A stretch of 64,000 bases of DNA from Homalodisca vitripennis (lineage: Eukaryota > Arthropoda > Insecta > Hemiptera > Cicadellidae), in contig NW_025777577.1 of assembly GCF_021130785.1 (NCBI RefSeq), positions 1 through 64,000 of the forward strand, in the 5' to 3' direction. The notes below the pieces were generated by a model that saw only the letters and a list, made by a program, of their open reading frames with translations, was not told the DNA's origin and did not search any database. The position numbers and the translations under genes were made by a program. This document shows positions 34,804 to 46,439 of the stretch, in pieces; the stretch's first letter is position 1; each line of letters begins with the position of its first letter.

Positions 34804-36698
34804 ATGGATCAGCAAAATAGTAATAGATTTAATATTTTCAAAGCTTTAATTGATAATAGTGATGACATAGATGAAGACAAGAACTATTCACCCTCAGAAT
34901 GTTGAGAGAGTTCAGACTCAGAAGATCAAAGAAAATCAAAAATCAAGAAAAACAAGAGCCCACATAAAGTTTACATGAATAAAGGTCTACTGACTGGTCA
35001 TGCATCCACCTCGACTGTTAGGGTTGATTCTTCTGAAAAAGAGGCCCAGATTGCGGCTCCTGCTGCATTAACGACCTCCCACGGCCTGATGGAGACCTCC
35101 GATGGCCCATTGGAGACCATCCACGGCCTGCCGACTACATCTCGACCCAGCAACGAAGTGTCACCCGGGACAGGAGAACAGGGCCCGGGTGAAGTCGGGA
35201 TTACCCCCGAGAGCTGCCAGGGTGCGGCGACCAAGTGGCAGGGGAACCCTCGCCGGTCGGAATCCCAAAAATGCCTTTCCAAAGGCCACCTGACACCACC
35301 GGGGACATCTGCTCTAGTTCCCCATCTGATGGATCCAGCTAATTCTGAGGCCAACTCTGGAACTTCAGGCCGTCCCGCCGCGGGTCTGCGGAAATGACAA
35401 GCGGCTCCAGCTCCGACTCTTCCGCCGAAAAGCCGACGGACGGACACCTACGCAGGCGAAGACATGGACGTCGAGCGAGGGCCACGCATTCCTCCCATCA
35501 TCCTGGACGTCCCCAAAGGATGGGCCAGCCATGCTGTTACCATCAAACAGCTGGTTGGGGGCGACCTGGAGGCAATCTGCACCGCTCGGACGCTACGGCT
35601 GAAGACGAGCACCGTGGCTCACTTTCGGCAACTACAAAGGTACTTACAGGAACAGGGGCTGAAGTTCCACACTTTCGCTATGACCACTGAGAGCCTCCTC
35701 AAGGTGGTGATCAAAGGTCTCCCAGCCACCCAATCGCCGGAAGAGGTCGTCGAGGCTTTCCAAGGAGATGGCTATTGCATCGTGGAGGCCAAGCTCCTGA
35801 AGACAAGACGTGGACAACCAACCAGCCTGTGACTCATCACCCTCCGTGGAGGCGATGGGCTCCGGCCTCCTACTGATGTCTACAAGGCCCGGACTCTATT
35901 CTTCTGCAGGCTGGAGGTCAGGAAGTACACCAGGCCTAGTGGACCAGTCCAGTGCCACCGATGCCAGGGGTTTGGGCAGGGCTCCAGCCACTGCCACCGT
36001 GAGCTCCGCTGCGTACGATGCGGTGATAATCATGCGTCCAGCCTCTACCCGAAGGAAGCTTCAACCCCGGCCAGATGCTGCAATTGTGGAGAGGCCCACT
36101 CTGCCAACTACCGTGGGTGTGTTACCTTCAAAAACGAGAAGCAGCTCTCGTATGCTGCCGTTGCCAGGATGGTTCAGAGGCCTGTACCTTCCACGATTGA
36201 GCCTCCTAAGCCTCGAGAAGCTCCTGTTCCTGTCCCTCCTGCCACCGTAGATGACACCGCGGAGCCCTCCACTGAAAACCGGGAGGAAGACGACTTCGAG
36301 ATGGTAAGGCGTCGCCGTCATCGCCCAGCTCGGAAGACGGAAAATCGGGGGGCTCGTTCTCGTTCAACTCCGAAGACCTCAACCTCCGAGACACGTCAAC
36401 CCCCTGCCTCTCATCAACTAGAGGACACTCCCCAACAATCGAGGACACTCCTGACCCTGCCAGACCAGCACTACCCAGGCCCACACCGAGATCTCGTGCT
36501 GAGCCACCTAAGCCTGCGTCCAACCCTGAACTACAAGCCCAGCTGCCCACACAAAACATCACGCCGACTTCTCACCCAGCTTCCCTCCTGCCTCAGGATC
36601 TCAAGGTAAGACTAAATCAGATTCTTTCTCAGCTGACCAACATAGTGTCGTTAATGTCACGCCTCATGGACATATTGTCCGCCACCGTCCATGGGTAA
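34804..36698 (+). pseudogene. Jockey-type ORF1 (Gag-like, PRE/C2HC + zinc knuckles), broken
   Basis: A single frame from ATG 34804 stays open to 36609 except for three TGA codons (34903, 35395, 35830). A frame change near 36430 then leads to the native end TAA at 36696-36698. Parts in order: acidic N-terminus MDQQNSNRFNIF; Pro/Ser/Gly-rich linker; a PRE_C2HC-like domain from about 35485 (PPIILDVPKGW .. FHTF .. LKVVIKGLP); three Cys/His knuckles at about 35955-36115 (CHRCQGFGQ, CVRCGDNH, CCNCGEAHSANYRGC); basic tail; C-terminal LNQILSQLTNIVSL. The ORF1 protein binds element RNA. It overlaps ORF2 by eight bases, as in Jockey elements. Confidence 0.85.
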
Positions 36699-36890
36699 GC
36701 TGAGAGTTGTCAGCTGGAACGCCGACGGGCTGGCAAACAAGCGGCTGGAACTCGGTCAGCTACTAACTGAAATGGATGTGGACGTTGCTCTTCTACAGGA
36801 GACTCAGGGCGACAGATCGCTTCAATATCCCCAATTACCAGATATACCGCATTGATAGGCAGTCCTGGCAGCAGTCCCTGCCCCAGGAGC
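36691..36890 (+). pseudogene. Jockey-type ORF2 start (endonuclease N-terminus), truncated
   Basis: ATG 36691 gives MGKLRVVSWNADGLANKR and later DVALLQETQ, the first two catalytic blocks of the APE-type endonuclease (Asn of WN, Glu of QET). A frameshift near 36815 moves the reading to RFNIPNYQIYRIDRQSW, the next conserved block. Recognisable sequence ends near 36880. No RT remains. Confidence 0.82.
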
Positions 36891-37529
36891 TGAAAACATC
36901 ATAATCCTGAAGGACTTTCTGAAATCATGTGTAATACACCGTATACCTGAAACAGGACTGTAGCTTTACTACTCATTTACAACGTAAGATTAGAGAAGGC
37001 ACTTCCTACTGATGTGGGTAAACAATCCAACTAGTCATAAACTAAATAGGTATTATTATGCACAAACGTAAAAGATTTTGACAACCATCTAAGGCAGTAA
37101 CCTGGTCAGTTCGGAGCTTATTGCCAGACAGGATATCCTTAGGATGCATGCCAATCCTACCCAGTATTCCCACCACAAAAAAAATACATCAAACGTTAGT
37201 CTAGGTCTAATCCAGTAGATATAAAGCATCTGCAATACCTTAGGCTCAAGACCAAAAGACCCTCCGATCGGAAGCATACACTATATTATTAACTATATTC
37301 CCCTGGCAACAAACCTTTCCAGACGTGGTCCCCAATTCTGTCACCTATCAACAACAACATTAGGAACTTGACTTCACTGATAGAGCTTCTTCGACAAAAA
37401 AGGACCGATGAAATCGTTCTTGACAAATCTTCTTACCAGATACATTCACAGTTTTGTACATAACGACGATCACTCGGCAAACAAATATTTACATGCCCCA
37501 GCAAACAAAATAGATATTGTGTCATCCTA
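36891..37529. other. No recognised gene
   Basis: Sequence of intermediate composition following the Jockey break; no domain or repeat could be assigned. Confidence 0.45.
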
Positions 37530-37650
37530 CCGAGTGACTTCAGCGACGCTCAGCCAAATTCCATGGTTGGGCATGCAACATGATAGAACTTATTCATTTG
37601 TATGTAGAAATGAAGTCTCACGCAAAATTTAAGTCTACAGGCGAGACTTA
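37530..37650 (+). repeat. F4 fragment
   Basis: GACGCTCAGCCAAATTCCAT (37549) followed by ATGTAGAAATGAAGTCTCA (37600); forward orientation. Confidence 0.6.
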
Positions 37651-37754
37651 AAAAAGTATCGTGCCACATAATACATTCACATTTTTGTACATTAAACTAG
37701 TTTTCATACCAGTCTGTAAATTAAAATGTCTACACACCAAGCCAATATAACATG

Positions 37755-37991
37755 ATGAAGGAACAGGAACTTTCCGAACATTTTCCATCGTTCAGTGATA
37801 CAAAAAGTAGTAACACTACGTTTGGAGACCGTACAAAAAATGGATTTGTTTATTTTAACCTAGTTTGTAATTATGTATTAGGCTAGTTATTTACCTGAAG
37901 AAGATATCAAATTGCAGATCTCCAACGTAGTGTTACTGATTTTTTTTATCACTGAACGATGGCAAATGTCTGGAAAGTTCCTGTTTCCTCA
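37755..37991. mobile_element. Foldback/MITE-like element with about 72-bp inverted arms
   Basis: 37755-37828 and 37919-37991 are near-perfect inverted complements (blocks GGAACAGGAACTTTCC, CATCGTTCAGTGAT, GTAACACTACGTT). They are separated by a spacer of about 90 bases without an ORF. Size and structure fit a non-autonomous foldback element. The target duplication is not clear. Confidence 0.75.
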
Positions 37992-38154
37992 CTATCCTTT
38001 CATTGTCAAAAACAAACTTGTATCATGATACTGTATGTGTTGTGATAGTTAGGCTAAGTGTTAATATGTCACATGTTAAAAATGTGTTGAGATTGTTTAC
38101 AAACTTATTTATTCTGCTATTTTCTTGTTGCTATCAAGGTCACCCATTAAGATG

Positions 38155-38360
38155 GATTTAAAAATATTCGCTAACCCTCAGACAAATCCCATTGAGTGAT
38201 ATGAACCTTTATCGAACTCAATGTTCCTCATATAGAAATGAAGCTTCAAGCAAACTTTCATGTATAAAGTCGGTTCCTTCTCGAAATATCGAATGGACAG
38301 ACAGACAGACCTGAAATTTTCCAGCCCTGTGAGTTATAGGCTTCGCTATAACTCAGCCAA
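38155..38360 (+). repeat. F4 copy with terminal hairpin
   Basis: Blocks: AATATTCGCTAACCCTCAG (38161), CATATAGAAATGAAGCTTCA, TTCTCGAAATATCGAATGG, GACAGACAGACAGAC. A perfect hairpin follows: GAGTTATAG (38331-38339), six-base loop GCTTCG, CTATAACTC (38346-38354). Confidence 0.65.
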
Positions 38361-39539
38361 TGATTTTGTATCATATTATGAGTGTTGGAAAAAATGTGAT
38401 TAGTTGATTCACGATGTCATTATGTCCTTTTCCAAATGTGACGAGGGCAGCCAGAGCTGGGTTAACACAAAAATAATTCTAGCACACCAGTTTACTGCTC
38501 CCTTTAGGATAGTATTAAGGTTATTAGAGGTTACTGCCATTTTAAATTTACCAGTCACAAGTATTATCATGTCAACTCATCTGTATATACCTGTGGGAAA
38601 AGACCACTCCTCTTACAGACCTAAACAGGTTGTCCATAACAAGGTGAAAGGACGCCATCCTGAAGAGACTTAAGTGGTTCTTTCACTGATCTTTCACCCG
38701 AAATAGTTTGTTTAACGTTTCTATATATAAGTAAGAATTTAAAATACAAATATTTATTTACTGGTAAATGTAAATGTACATGAACACTTTAGTTATTTTA
38801 TTCTGGAAACAGAGAATCTGTAAAAAGTAAGAAAAATTATTACAGTAAAGTGTCACAATGTATTAGATTGCAGATACATTTTTTATCAGTTTCTTGGTAA
38901 AAAGGAGAGTAAAGTTACCCATTGTTCATTGCTTATAAGTTTTCTTGGAATTTAAAACATAATGAGGATTGTTTTCATTATTAGATAACAAAGAAACCAG
39001 AGCATTTTTTATAGTTTAAAGGAGATTTTGTAAAACAAATGATCAAAACACTCATTTTATTGAACACTCCATTGCTTCAAGGACTTAAAGCTTACAAAAC
39101 TAACGGACTTACATGAATTTAAAGGCTTATAACTAATAAACAATTGTTCTGACCATTAATAAGTGCTTTATTTCCTGATGTGATTAAAATGTTTGTCTCA
39201 GAACTAAAACGAGTAATAGGCGACTAACTCGCCTATAACAAGTGAAGTAAGAAAGTGAAGTTTGAAGTGGAGTGAGTTATATAATAAGTGAATGAAAATT
39301 GCAACTCGCTGGAAAGTTCTAAAAGTTATTGATACTGTTCAGAAATAAACATTGTAAATAATTTTTGTACTGGAGTCATTCTGATAGTGCTGTATTTACA
39401 ATGGTTTCCTCTCGATTTAGAAGTTCAGCACACGCATTTGTATACGAACGATTTATGCTGTTTACCACGACACACAAGTTAAATTATTGATATCAAGAAT
39501 ACTATTAGAAGAAGTAAAAGAAATATAAGTAAGTAGTTT
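38361..39539. other. AT-rich DNA without recognised genes
   Basis: 38615-38670 (AACAGGTTGTCCATAACAAG, GCCATCCT) resembles 41128-41190 in direct orientation. The open frame 38404-38673 shows no domain. Confidence 0.45.
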
Positions 39540-40630
39540 TATTACTGCATAATTTTAATTTGACATGTCTTATCTATTGTACTGTGGATGCGTGCTCTTG
39601 TGAATGTTTACGTAACTAACGGAATGAGTTAGGAATTTTAAGCTATATCTTTTATTAAAATTATTTGAAACAGTATTTTAAATTATTGAGTTTTAAACAT
39701 CAAACGTGATGTAGTTGTGTATTACTAATGTTAGTCAGGTAACGTACACTAATTTAAACCAAACTTAATATTTAGCCCAAACAAAAAGTCCAAAAATTTG
39801 TTTAAAAAGTATGTTAGAACAATCTTCTTATAAAATATTAAATATTTATCATCAACTATGGAAAACAGTTTCAAAACTGCTGTGACGCTTATGAATTTGG
39901 AAAATGATTGAACCGAATTCTCCCTGCACGTTTCGAGTACATAGAGGATAAAAACAACAAAAACAAAAGTTTAGTAGCTTTTCTATAAAGAAAAGCAGTG
40001 AAAATCATTTGAAAAATAAAAGGAAATTCAACGAAATAATACATTTAAAACTTCTATTTGCTTTGGAATCAGGCAATCGTTTTATGTGAACTGTTCATGT
40101 GTTTTGTTTATGTATTTAGTATTCACTTAAACTAAAATGTAAAGTTCTTTGAGTATTAAAAGTCATTATTAGGAGAAATTGTGATTACTCCATAATAGAA
40201 GTAACTCATCATTGTAAGTCCTAGTCCTCTTCCAGCTACTGACCATCACATTGTACTACATGTTGTGATTATCTGACAGGTTACAAGTTGAACAACTTTG
40301 AAAATGCTGACACATACTCGTAATACTATTTAATGATCAAAACATTGAAACATCAGTTGTTTCTATGGATATGAAATAATATTTCAGTAGAAACTGTTAA
40401 TTATATTTCTTATGGGTGTCTCATTCTTTCGGCACCTTTTTACGTCAAGGATACTACTAACAAGAAATTAATTTATAATTGTCTGATCATCCATACACAT
40501 TCATTATGTAGAGAAACTATATATAAGTTATTCACTATGGTATTTTGGAATGCTTACTTGGTAAATATCCCTCTGGGCATTACCTTTTAGGGCGAAAGAT
40601 TACTTATTTATTCTGAGTGAAAACAAAATA
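39540..40630 (-). repeat. F1 dispersed repeat, reverse copy
   Basis: Reverse landmarks in order: CTATTGTACTGTGGATGC..CTCTTGTGAA (39575), ATTCTCCCTGCACGTTTCG (39920), GTAAGTCCTAGTCCTCTTCC (40216), GTTGTTTCTATGG (40359). The order mirrors the forward copies. Confidence 0.6.
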
Positions 40631-41939
40631 TACGCCTTGATAAAGTCAGTTACAGTTATTTTTGAGGTTGAGTGGTACATGTTCCCATAATTTGGGGAGC
40701 ATTTCTAGAGCAGAAATTTTTTATTTTTATGGAGCATTCGTAGAACGAGGGCAAACTTCATCTAGGTTGTCTAATTGTGGAGAAAGGCGAGATCGAAGCC
40801 AAAATCTTCGATTGTAATGGAGCATCCATATAATACGGCCTCTTTTTCTTCATAGTCTTTAAAGGGCGGCCGATTTTTTACGCTTTGAAGCATTGAGAAG
40901 CAAAGAGCTAACCAGATTTCAACATTAGCAGTCTCAAAAACATTTCAATGCAATCAACCAGAGCCTCCTTGGAACGTTGAAAACACGACCATAATGCCAA
41001 TTATAAAACACTCTTACTATCAAAAGGTAGTAAAATAGGAGCATTGATTTAAGATATTTCCTAATTTTTTCTTCATAATCTACAAAGCAGATCATCTCCA
41101 AAATGCCGAGACCACTTCTTTTCAATGGGTTAAGCAGGTCGTCCACAACAAGATTTATAGGGATTAGAGAATGCCATCCTAAGGGAAGCCAAACAATAAT
41201 ATTTTAAGGTATTCTGAACATTAGCAAGGTTTTAAGGACAATATCTCAAATATTTCTTACTTAGTATAATTCAAGTAGTCGATGCTTATTTTAGCTTGGA
41301 TATTTAGAAGTACTGAAAGGAAGAGAATACACTACTGTAGGTGTCAAAATATACTGGTTTTAGAGAAATCAAACCCTAGCTCCTTGGAAAGACAAGATCT
41401 TACATTTTACTAAAACGAAGCTAAATGTGTTGTGAATTGGTCTTATTTTTAGTCAGTTGTGTGAAAGTTGTCGCTTTCATAAGAGGAAGATTTAAAATGT
41501 AAAGGATCATACAAATTAACTGAAAGTTTTAGCAACCTTCAACTTTCAACAAAGTATCAGGTCTTACTCCTAGAGGTCTTACTCCTTTAATGAGTAACAT
41601 GAAACTAAACGACGTTATTAATCACTAAATAAAAATATTTAAGAAATAAAAAATAAATTGCTTAGGTTTGTTTTGCGATTTAATATAATCCTCGATTTAA
41701 TATACTTGCGATAATCCTCTTATTAAATTGAAATTTTTGTGCTGAGGACGTAATGTAATAGGCTACTCCAGCAATCCTCCTACTCGATTTAGCAGTCTAG
41801 CGTGACGCATTATTCTTTACATTGCCTCATTTTATTTTTTCATGAAAAAATTGTATTATTACCTGTTATTACTTACAGTGAAAAATACAATATCTTAAAG
41901 TGACATTGAGACCTAATTGGTCGTTTATATTACTGTATA
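40631..41939. other. AT-rich DNA without recognised genes
   Basis: Only the short direct repeat with 38615-38670 stands out, at 41128-41190. Confidence 0.45.
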
Positions 41940-42810
41940 ACGTAAGGTTCTCGTCTATTATTTACTGTACTGTAGAAGTGAGATCTGGTGTTCGTTTAAG
42001 AAATTAATTGAATGATTTAACAATTATAGACCATATTTATCTTACAAACTCCACTAAATATGTTTTTCAATTTATTTAATTTAAACAATCAAACATAATT
42101 TATTTAGGAATTTTAATCGTTGTCAGCTAGCATACACCTACTTCAACAATTTTTCAATATTTAGATTTTCGAACATGCAAAAAATACTGTTATAAGACAT
42201 AAATTACAAAATGTTTCTCTTAAACATATCTCTTATCAGGTAGGTCAAAATAGTTCATAAATTACTATAATGTGATGATCACAAGAAGAGTAATTGTAAA
42301 CAGATTCTCTCTGTATGTCTTTTATACTGAGAGGATAACAATCTACTAAGTGTACTAATTTAGTTTAATTTTCTTCTAAATAAAATGGAATTTGGTTAAA
42401 ATTTCTAAATTAAACTAAAATTTGAGAAAATAATAATATTATATATAAATTTAATTTCCTTTAGAACCCTAAAATTTTTACATTCAAGCTGAGTTATTCC
42501 AGTGTTTTGTTGAAAGTAATTGCCTCTAAAATAAGGATGTAAACTGATTTTGGTAATAATAAATAGAGGAAAAATAGCCATTATATCTAAACTATAAACA
42601 CAACTCATCCTTGTGATTCCTCATACTGGCCCTGGACTTTCTCCTGCTTCTGGTCATTACATCGTGTTATGTCAATTAAGGACAATTGAACACAATAAAG
42701 TTCAAAGTTAAATTAATTACAATAAAATTTGAATAAGGAAAATTTTCATGTGTACTTGGTAAACATCCCTTATAGGTATAGTTTGTGAGGGAGAAAGATT
42801 CTATATTTAA
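41940..42810 (-). repeat. F1 dispersed repeat, reverse copy
   Basis: Same block order as 39540-40630, offset by about 2.4 kb: TATTTACTGTACTGTAGAAG (41958), GATTCTCTCTGTATGTC (42303), TACTGGCCCTGGACTTTCTC (42629), and GTACTTGGTAAACATCCCT (42751), the counterpart of CTTACTTGGTAAATATCCCT (40554). Confidence 0.6.
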
Positions 42811-44090
42811 TCAGATCAGCAAGTACCTCCAGTGGAGAAAGTGTCTACTATTGTTGTCGATGTTACATCCGTATCCGCTGCTGCTGCAGCTTCTGGATCT
42901 GAATCTGAGTATGGAAGAGAGGAGGGATAACTCTCCCTTTCAGCAACGCTGGAGAATTGTTGTAGCTTGGCAAAGGAGGAATGTTCATGCCTTTTATTAA
43001 TTGGTAATGATTGGCTCTTGAATTCATATTCAATTGAAATAATACACTATTACTTGAAAAGAAATTAAACTATTATAACTTGCGAGATATAATGGTCGAG
43101 GGAGTTGAGTTTTTATTTGTGTACCAGAACTTAAGACATAAATCCCTTGCGGTACGCGATCCAAATCTATTTATTAGCGGTTATGCAGCTATAATAGCGG
43201 TCTGTCAAAGTTGGAGAGAGAGAAAAATCCGGTGTTTTCTGAGATCGACTTCTTTGGCGTATCTCTAGTCTCATTCGATAAAAAAGTTTGTTAATTGTTT
43301 AGGGAAGAGAGATTCAATCAATATGGCCTCTCTTTTATAATGTATTACTTCCTTGTTCTAGTACTTGACCTGTATTATATTCAATACATCGATATTCACT
43401 TATGTCATAGTAAAAATGTGTTCCATTTTATACATAACCAATTAAGGTTTGTTGGGGATTTATTATCTAACTATTTGTTATTTGTTACACATTGTTCTAT
43501 TATTTTTTATATTGATTTATATTTATCTTGTTACCGGTTATAATATCCATCTTGTTATCAGTTTATTGTTTATCTTGTTACTATATTATAATTATGATGT
43601 TTCCATTAAAAGGAAATCCTAACTCTAATGCTAAAAAAAATATTAATGCGAAAGTGCCTTTCCTTGTTTGTTTAGCTTTCACGCATAAACTATTTAACCG
43701 ATTGCCCTGAAAATTTGCGTTGACATTTTTAGGGACACTGGGACGATTATAGACCTACTATAGTTTCAAAAATCCCACCGGACTATTCCCCACTGGTCTC
43801 TAAAATAGCAAAACATCCATCAGCCTCTAAAGTTACAAAACATAAATAGAAAGATCTTGTTAAATGTAATCATCTGTTTGTGTCAACATTGATTTGTTCA
43901 ACGCAATCATATGTTTAAATTTAACCATTATTTTAAGAATAATATTTATGTTTTATAATAACTATGAATGTTTATGTACAGGAATGTTTAGACACTCCAG
44001 ACTGGCTGACTTCACTACAGTCCGAAAAACAAGACAATAAATGATTACTGAAACTGTTACATAAGCCTCCTAAGGATTTCTTCCTTATAC
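42811..44090. other. AT-rich DNA without recognised genes
   Basis: Several open frames of 60-80 codons follow one another on the plus strand (42785-43710) without domains. 43675-43740 (CACGCATAAACTATTTAACC) has a relative at 45250-45300, a small dispersed repeat. Confidence 0.45.
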
Positions 44091-44099
44091 CGGGACTAG

Positions 44100-44600
44100 A
44101 TACTTTTGACCGGAGGCAAAAGTTTGTATGTGTTTTTTTTTACATCGTGACAAAAATGAAAACTCGAATATGGCACTGGATACACTTTGACCGAAAGAAG
44201 ATTGCAAGAGACGTAAGTAGACAGAAATGGCTTCTCAATCCTTAGTCTTTACATATATTCTGTTTATCAGGACAACGGGGTATATTCCACTAAGGCACTT
44301 GAAATATCTTACACCGGAAGTCAACGCTTTTTGACAGAAGTAGGATTCCTAAATCTACACACACCCATATATCTTGCTTTATATATACTTGATTGAGTCA
44401 ATAAAGCAAACAAATTTGGCACCGTAAACATACTTACAATAGAAGTAAATTTTAACACCCGGAAGTAGGCATTTTGACCGAGGTAGGCTTTTTAGTTCTA
44501 AGTATGTAAATATATTACTTTCATCAGAACAACAAGGCAAACACAACTATGGCGCTGGTAATTTAGTTTCCAGCCAACTAATTATACTCAAAACCACGGC
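44100..44600. repeat. Degenerate tandem repeat, about 125-bp period
   Basis: A loose block (GACAA..AAA.C....ATGGC.CTGG.TA) recurs near 44149, 44271, 44396 and 44525, each preceded by an ACCGGAAG/GACCGAGG-type element. A further worn unit lies near 45000-45050. Confidence 0.4.
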
Positions 44601-44910
44601 ATATCCAAGACTCCTGAGGACTGGCGAAGAGGCTTCTCCTCCGTAAATTTCTTCAGAAATTCTTCTTTCAGGACGGATGCTATTGATTTCCTGAAAGACT
44701 GCAATTGATGCGTGGTGCATGAGCTACGTAGTCTGTTTTACAATTAATTCTTATATGTTAAAATTCCTTGATATTGTTCAGTTTGTTTTTTGTTTTTTTT
44801 TTTTGCATACTTATTATCTATTGTTGGTTTCAGTCAGATCTACTTGTAATATTTGTAAAATTTTTGTTGTACCGTTGTGATAAATAAATAAATAAAATAA
44901 ATAAGTATAG
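44600..44910 (+). mobile_element. Probable LINE 3' end with (AAAT)n tail
   Basis: A short open stretch ending TDAIDFLKDCN-stop (44670-44709) is followed by a T-rich UTR-like segment and a terminal GTGATAAATAAATAAATAAA tail (44877 on). Such tails mark 3' ends of several arthropod LINEs. The LINE body is absent, and the protein end is not firmly recognised. Confidence 0.4.
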
Positions 44911-45059
44911 TAAACCTTAAGTAAATCACAGAAGCTGGAACTAAGTGGTTATTTTTTTAAATCCAAAGTAGGTTTTTGAGACTTATTTGTAAATATTTTT
45001 AACCGGGAGAAAAAAGGAAACTCAGCTTTGGCGTCGGATATATAATTAATTTTAACTAG

Positions 45060-46430
45060 AAATGCTTCTATACTCGCAAACCGTGATATTAGAGTTAGTT
45101 CTTAACTTCTGATCGTCTAACTATGAACTGTAGAATAATACGTACCTGATCGTATGCTTAATTACGTTTATATCGTATTATAGGTGACCATTATATTACA
45201 TCATAAGTGCTTTGACTAAGTATACTACAGGCTTTAAATTTAAAAATTTCACGCGTAAACTATTCAACCGATCGTTCTAAATTTTACATCGGCATTCTAA
45301 ACTGCCACGATTAACTACTAGTATATGAATAAAAACAATATTGGTTTTAGATGCCGACATTTCCTACTACTTTCCTTGTACAGTTCCTGATACACTATAT
45401 TTCTGTGAAAACATCACTTAACAATTACTTGGATGTTTTAACAATCGAAAGAACTGAGAGCTATCCCTCGTTAAGCATGCGCCTTCCAAAGCAAAGTAAA
45501 AATCAAGCCTTTTAGAGATCAAGGTTTGATTGTGTCCTGATGGCCACCGAGACTTGGCCTCTAGTTTCCTCTATAGGAAGACCGGCACCGCCACCATTCA
45601 TCACCAGCGTCCCCCAGCCGATGACATTGCCCCGTGACCTTGCCTCGCCAGACCAGGGACACGTACACGTGGCTCGACCTCATGAATTGAGCAATAATAG
45701 CCTAAAGACTTTGTGAACTGTGTTCCAAAAGGTCACTTCACCATCCTCTGCCGTTGAGCCGAACAATTACTCCACGGATTGTTAAATAAAAGAAAAGTAG
45801 GAAATTCCAAAATTTCCAAGTGCGAAATCTACGGTAAATGAGTCTTTTTGGATGCTTAAGGACAAAAGAAGTGTATGTAAGACAGTTTTGTTGGCTGAGC
45901 TCAAACTGGCATTGCCAACGAAATAGTTAGCCAAATAACATAATGATAATTGAGAGAATACAGCATTTTACGTAAACTCCACATAGGCCTACAGCTTATA
46001 AAACCATTTTCACTATACTACAGCATCTGATCAACTCTAATAGGCTCCATTTTATTAAGAAAGGGGGTACTGCCGAACTTTCAGTCGGCAGTACAAAAAG
46101 ACGATGCTTTAAATTTGAAAATCTTTAAAAAATTACCCCTACACCTTTCCTCTAAAAGTGCCTTTAGGGGGAATATTTGGGTGCAAACAATTTTTCCGAA
46201 TCCTTTGGGGTCGAATTATGGGACTTTCGTTAAAAACGGTAGGTTTCTCGGTTCAGACGCTATACATCGCATAAGGGTGGTCTACCTCAACCTGTATAGC
46301 GTACCTTTCTGATAAACACCTAACATATATTGTTGGTACAAATGTCAAAACTTCGTGAAAAGTAGATACAGTTTATAAGTGAATTATGAATTTTTTTAAG
46401 TGAAAATTGTACTAAATACACTGTTCACTA
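45060..46430. other. No recognised gene; GC-richer patch and a hairpin
   Basis: 45540-45690 is clearly GC-richer than its surroundings but has no long frame or known domain. A perfect hairpin sits at 46067-46094: arms GTACTGCCGA / TCGGCAGTAC around an eight-base loop. The rest is AT-rich. Confidence 0.5.
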
Positions 46431-46439
46431 CGACTTTTA

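Larger units (their letters stand above)
34796..36890 (+). mobile_element. Jockey-clade non-LTR retrotransposon, 3' truncated
   Basis: ORF1 (34804-36698) and the start of ORF2 (from 36691) are present; the rest of endonuclease and all of RT are missing after about 36890. The region is markedly GC-richer than its surroundings. The left edge sits a few bases before the ORF1 ATG, next to the end of the right duplication arm. Loss of the 3' part is unusual for a LINE, which normally lose 5' sequence, so a later deletion or rearrangement removed it. Confidence 0.8.

Noticed and set aside
34998..35447. Minus-strand 149-codon frame
   Set aside because: Antisense shadow of the Jockey ORF1 coding sequence in a GC-rich stretch.
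36061..36562. Minus-strand frames of 86 and 118 codons
   Set aside because: Antisense shadows of the ORF1 knuckle and tail region.
42785..43710. Run of 60-80-codon plus frames as exons of one gene
   Set aside because: Low-complexity, hydrophobic or AT-driven content and no convincing splice sites or family similarity.
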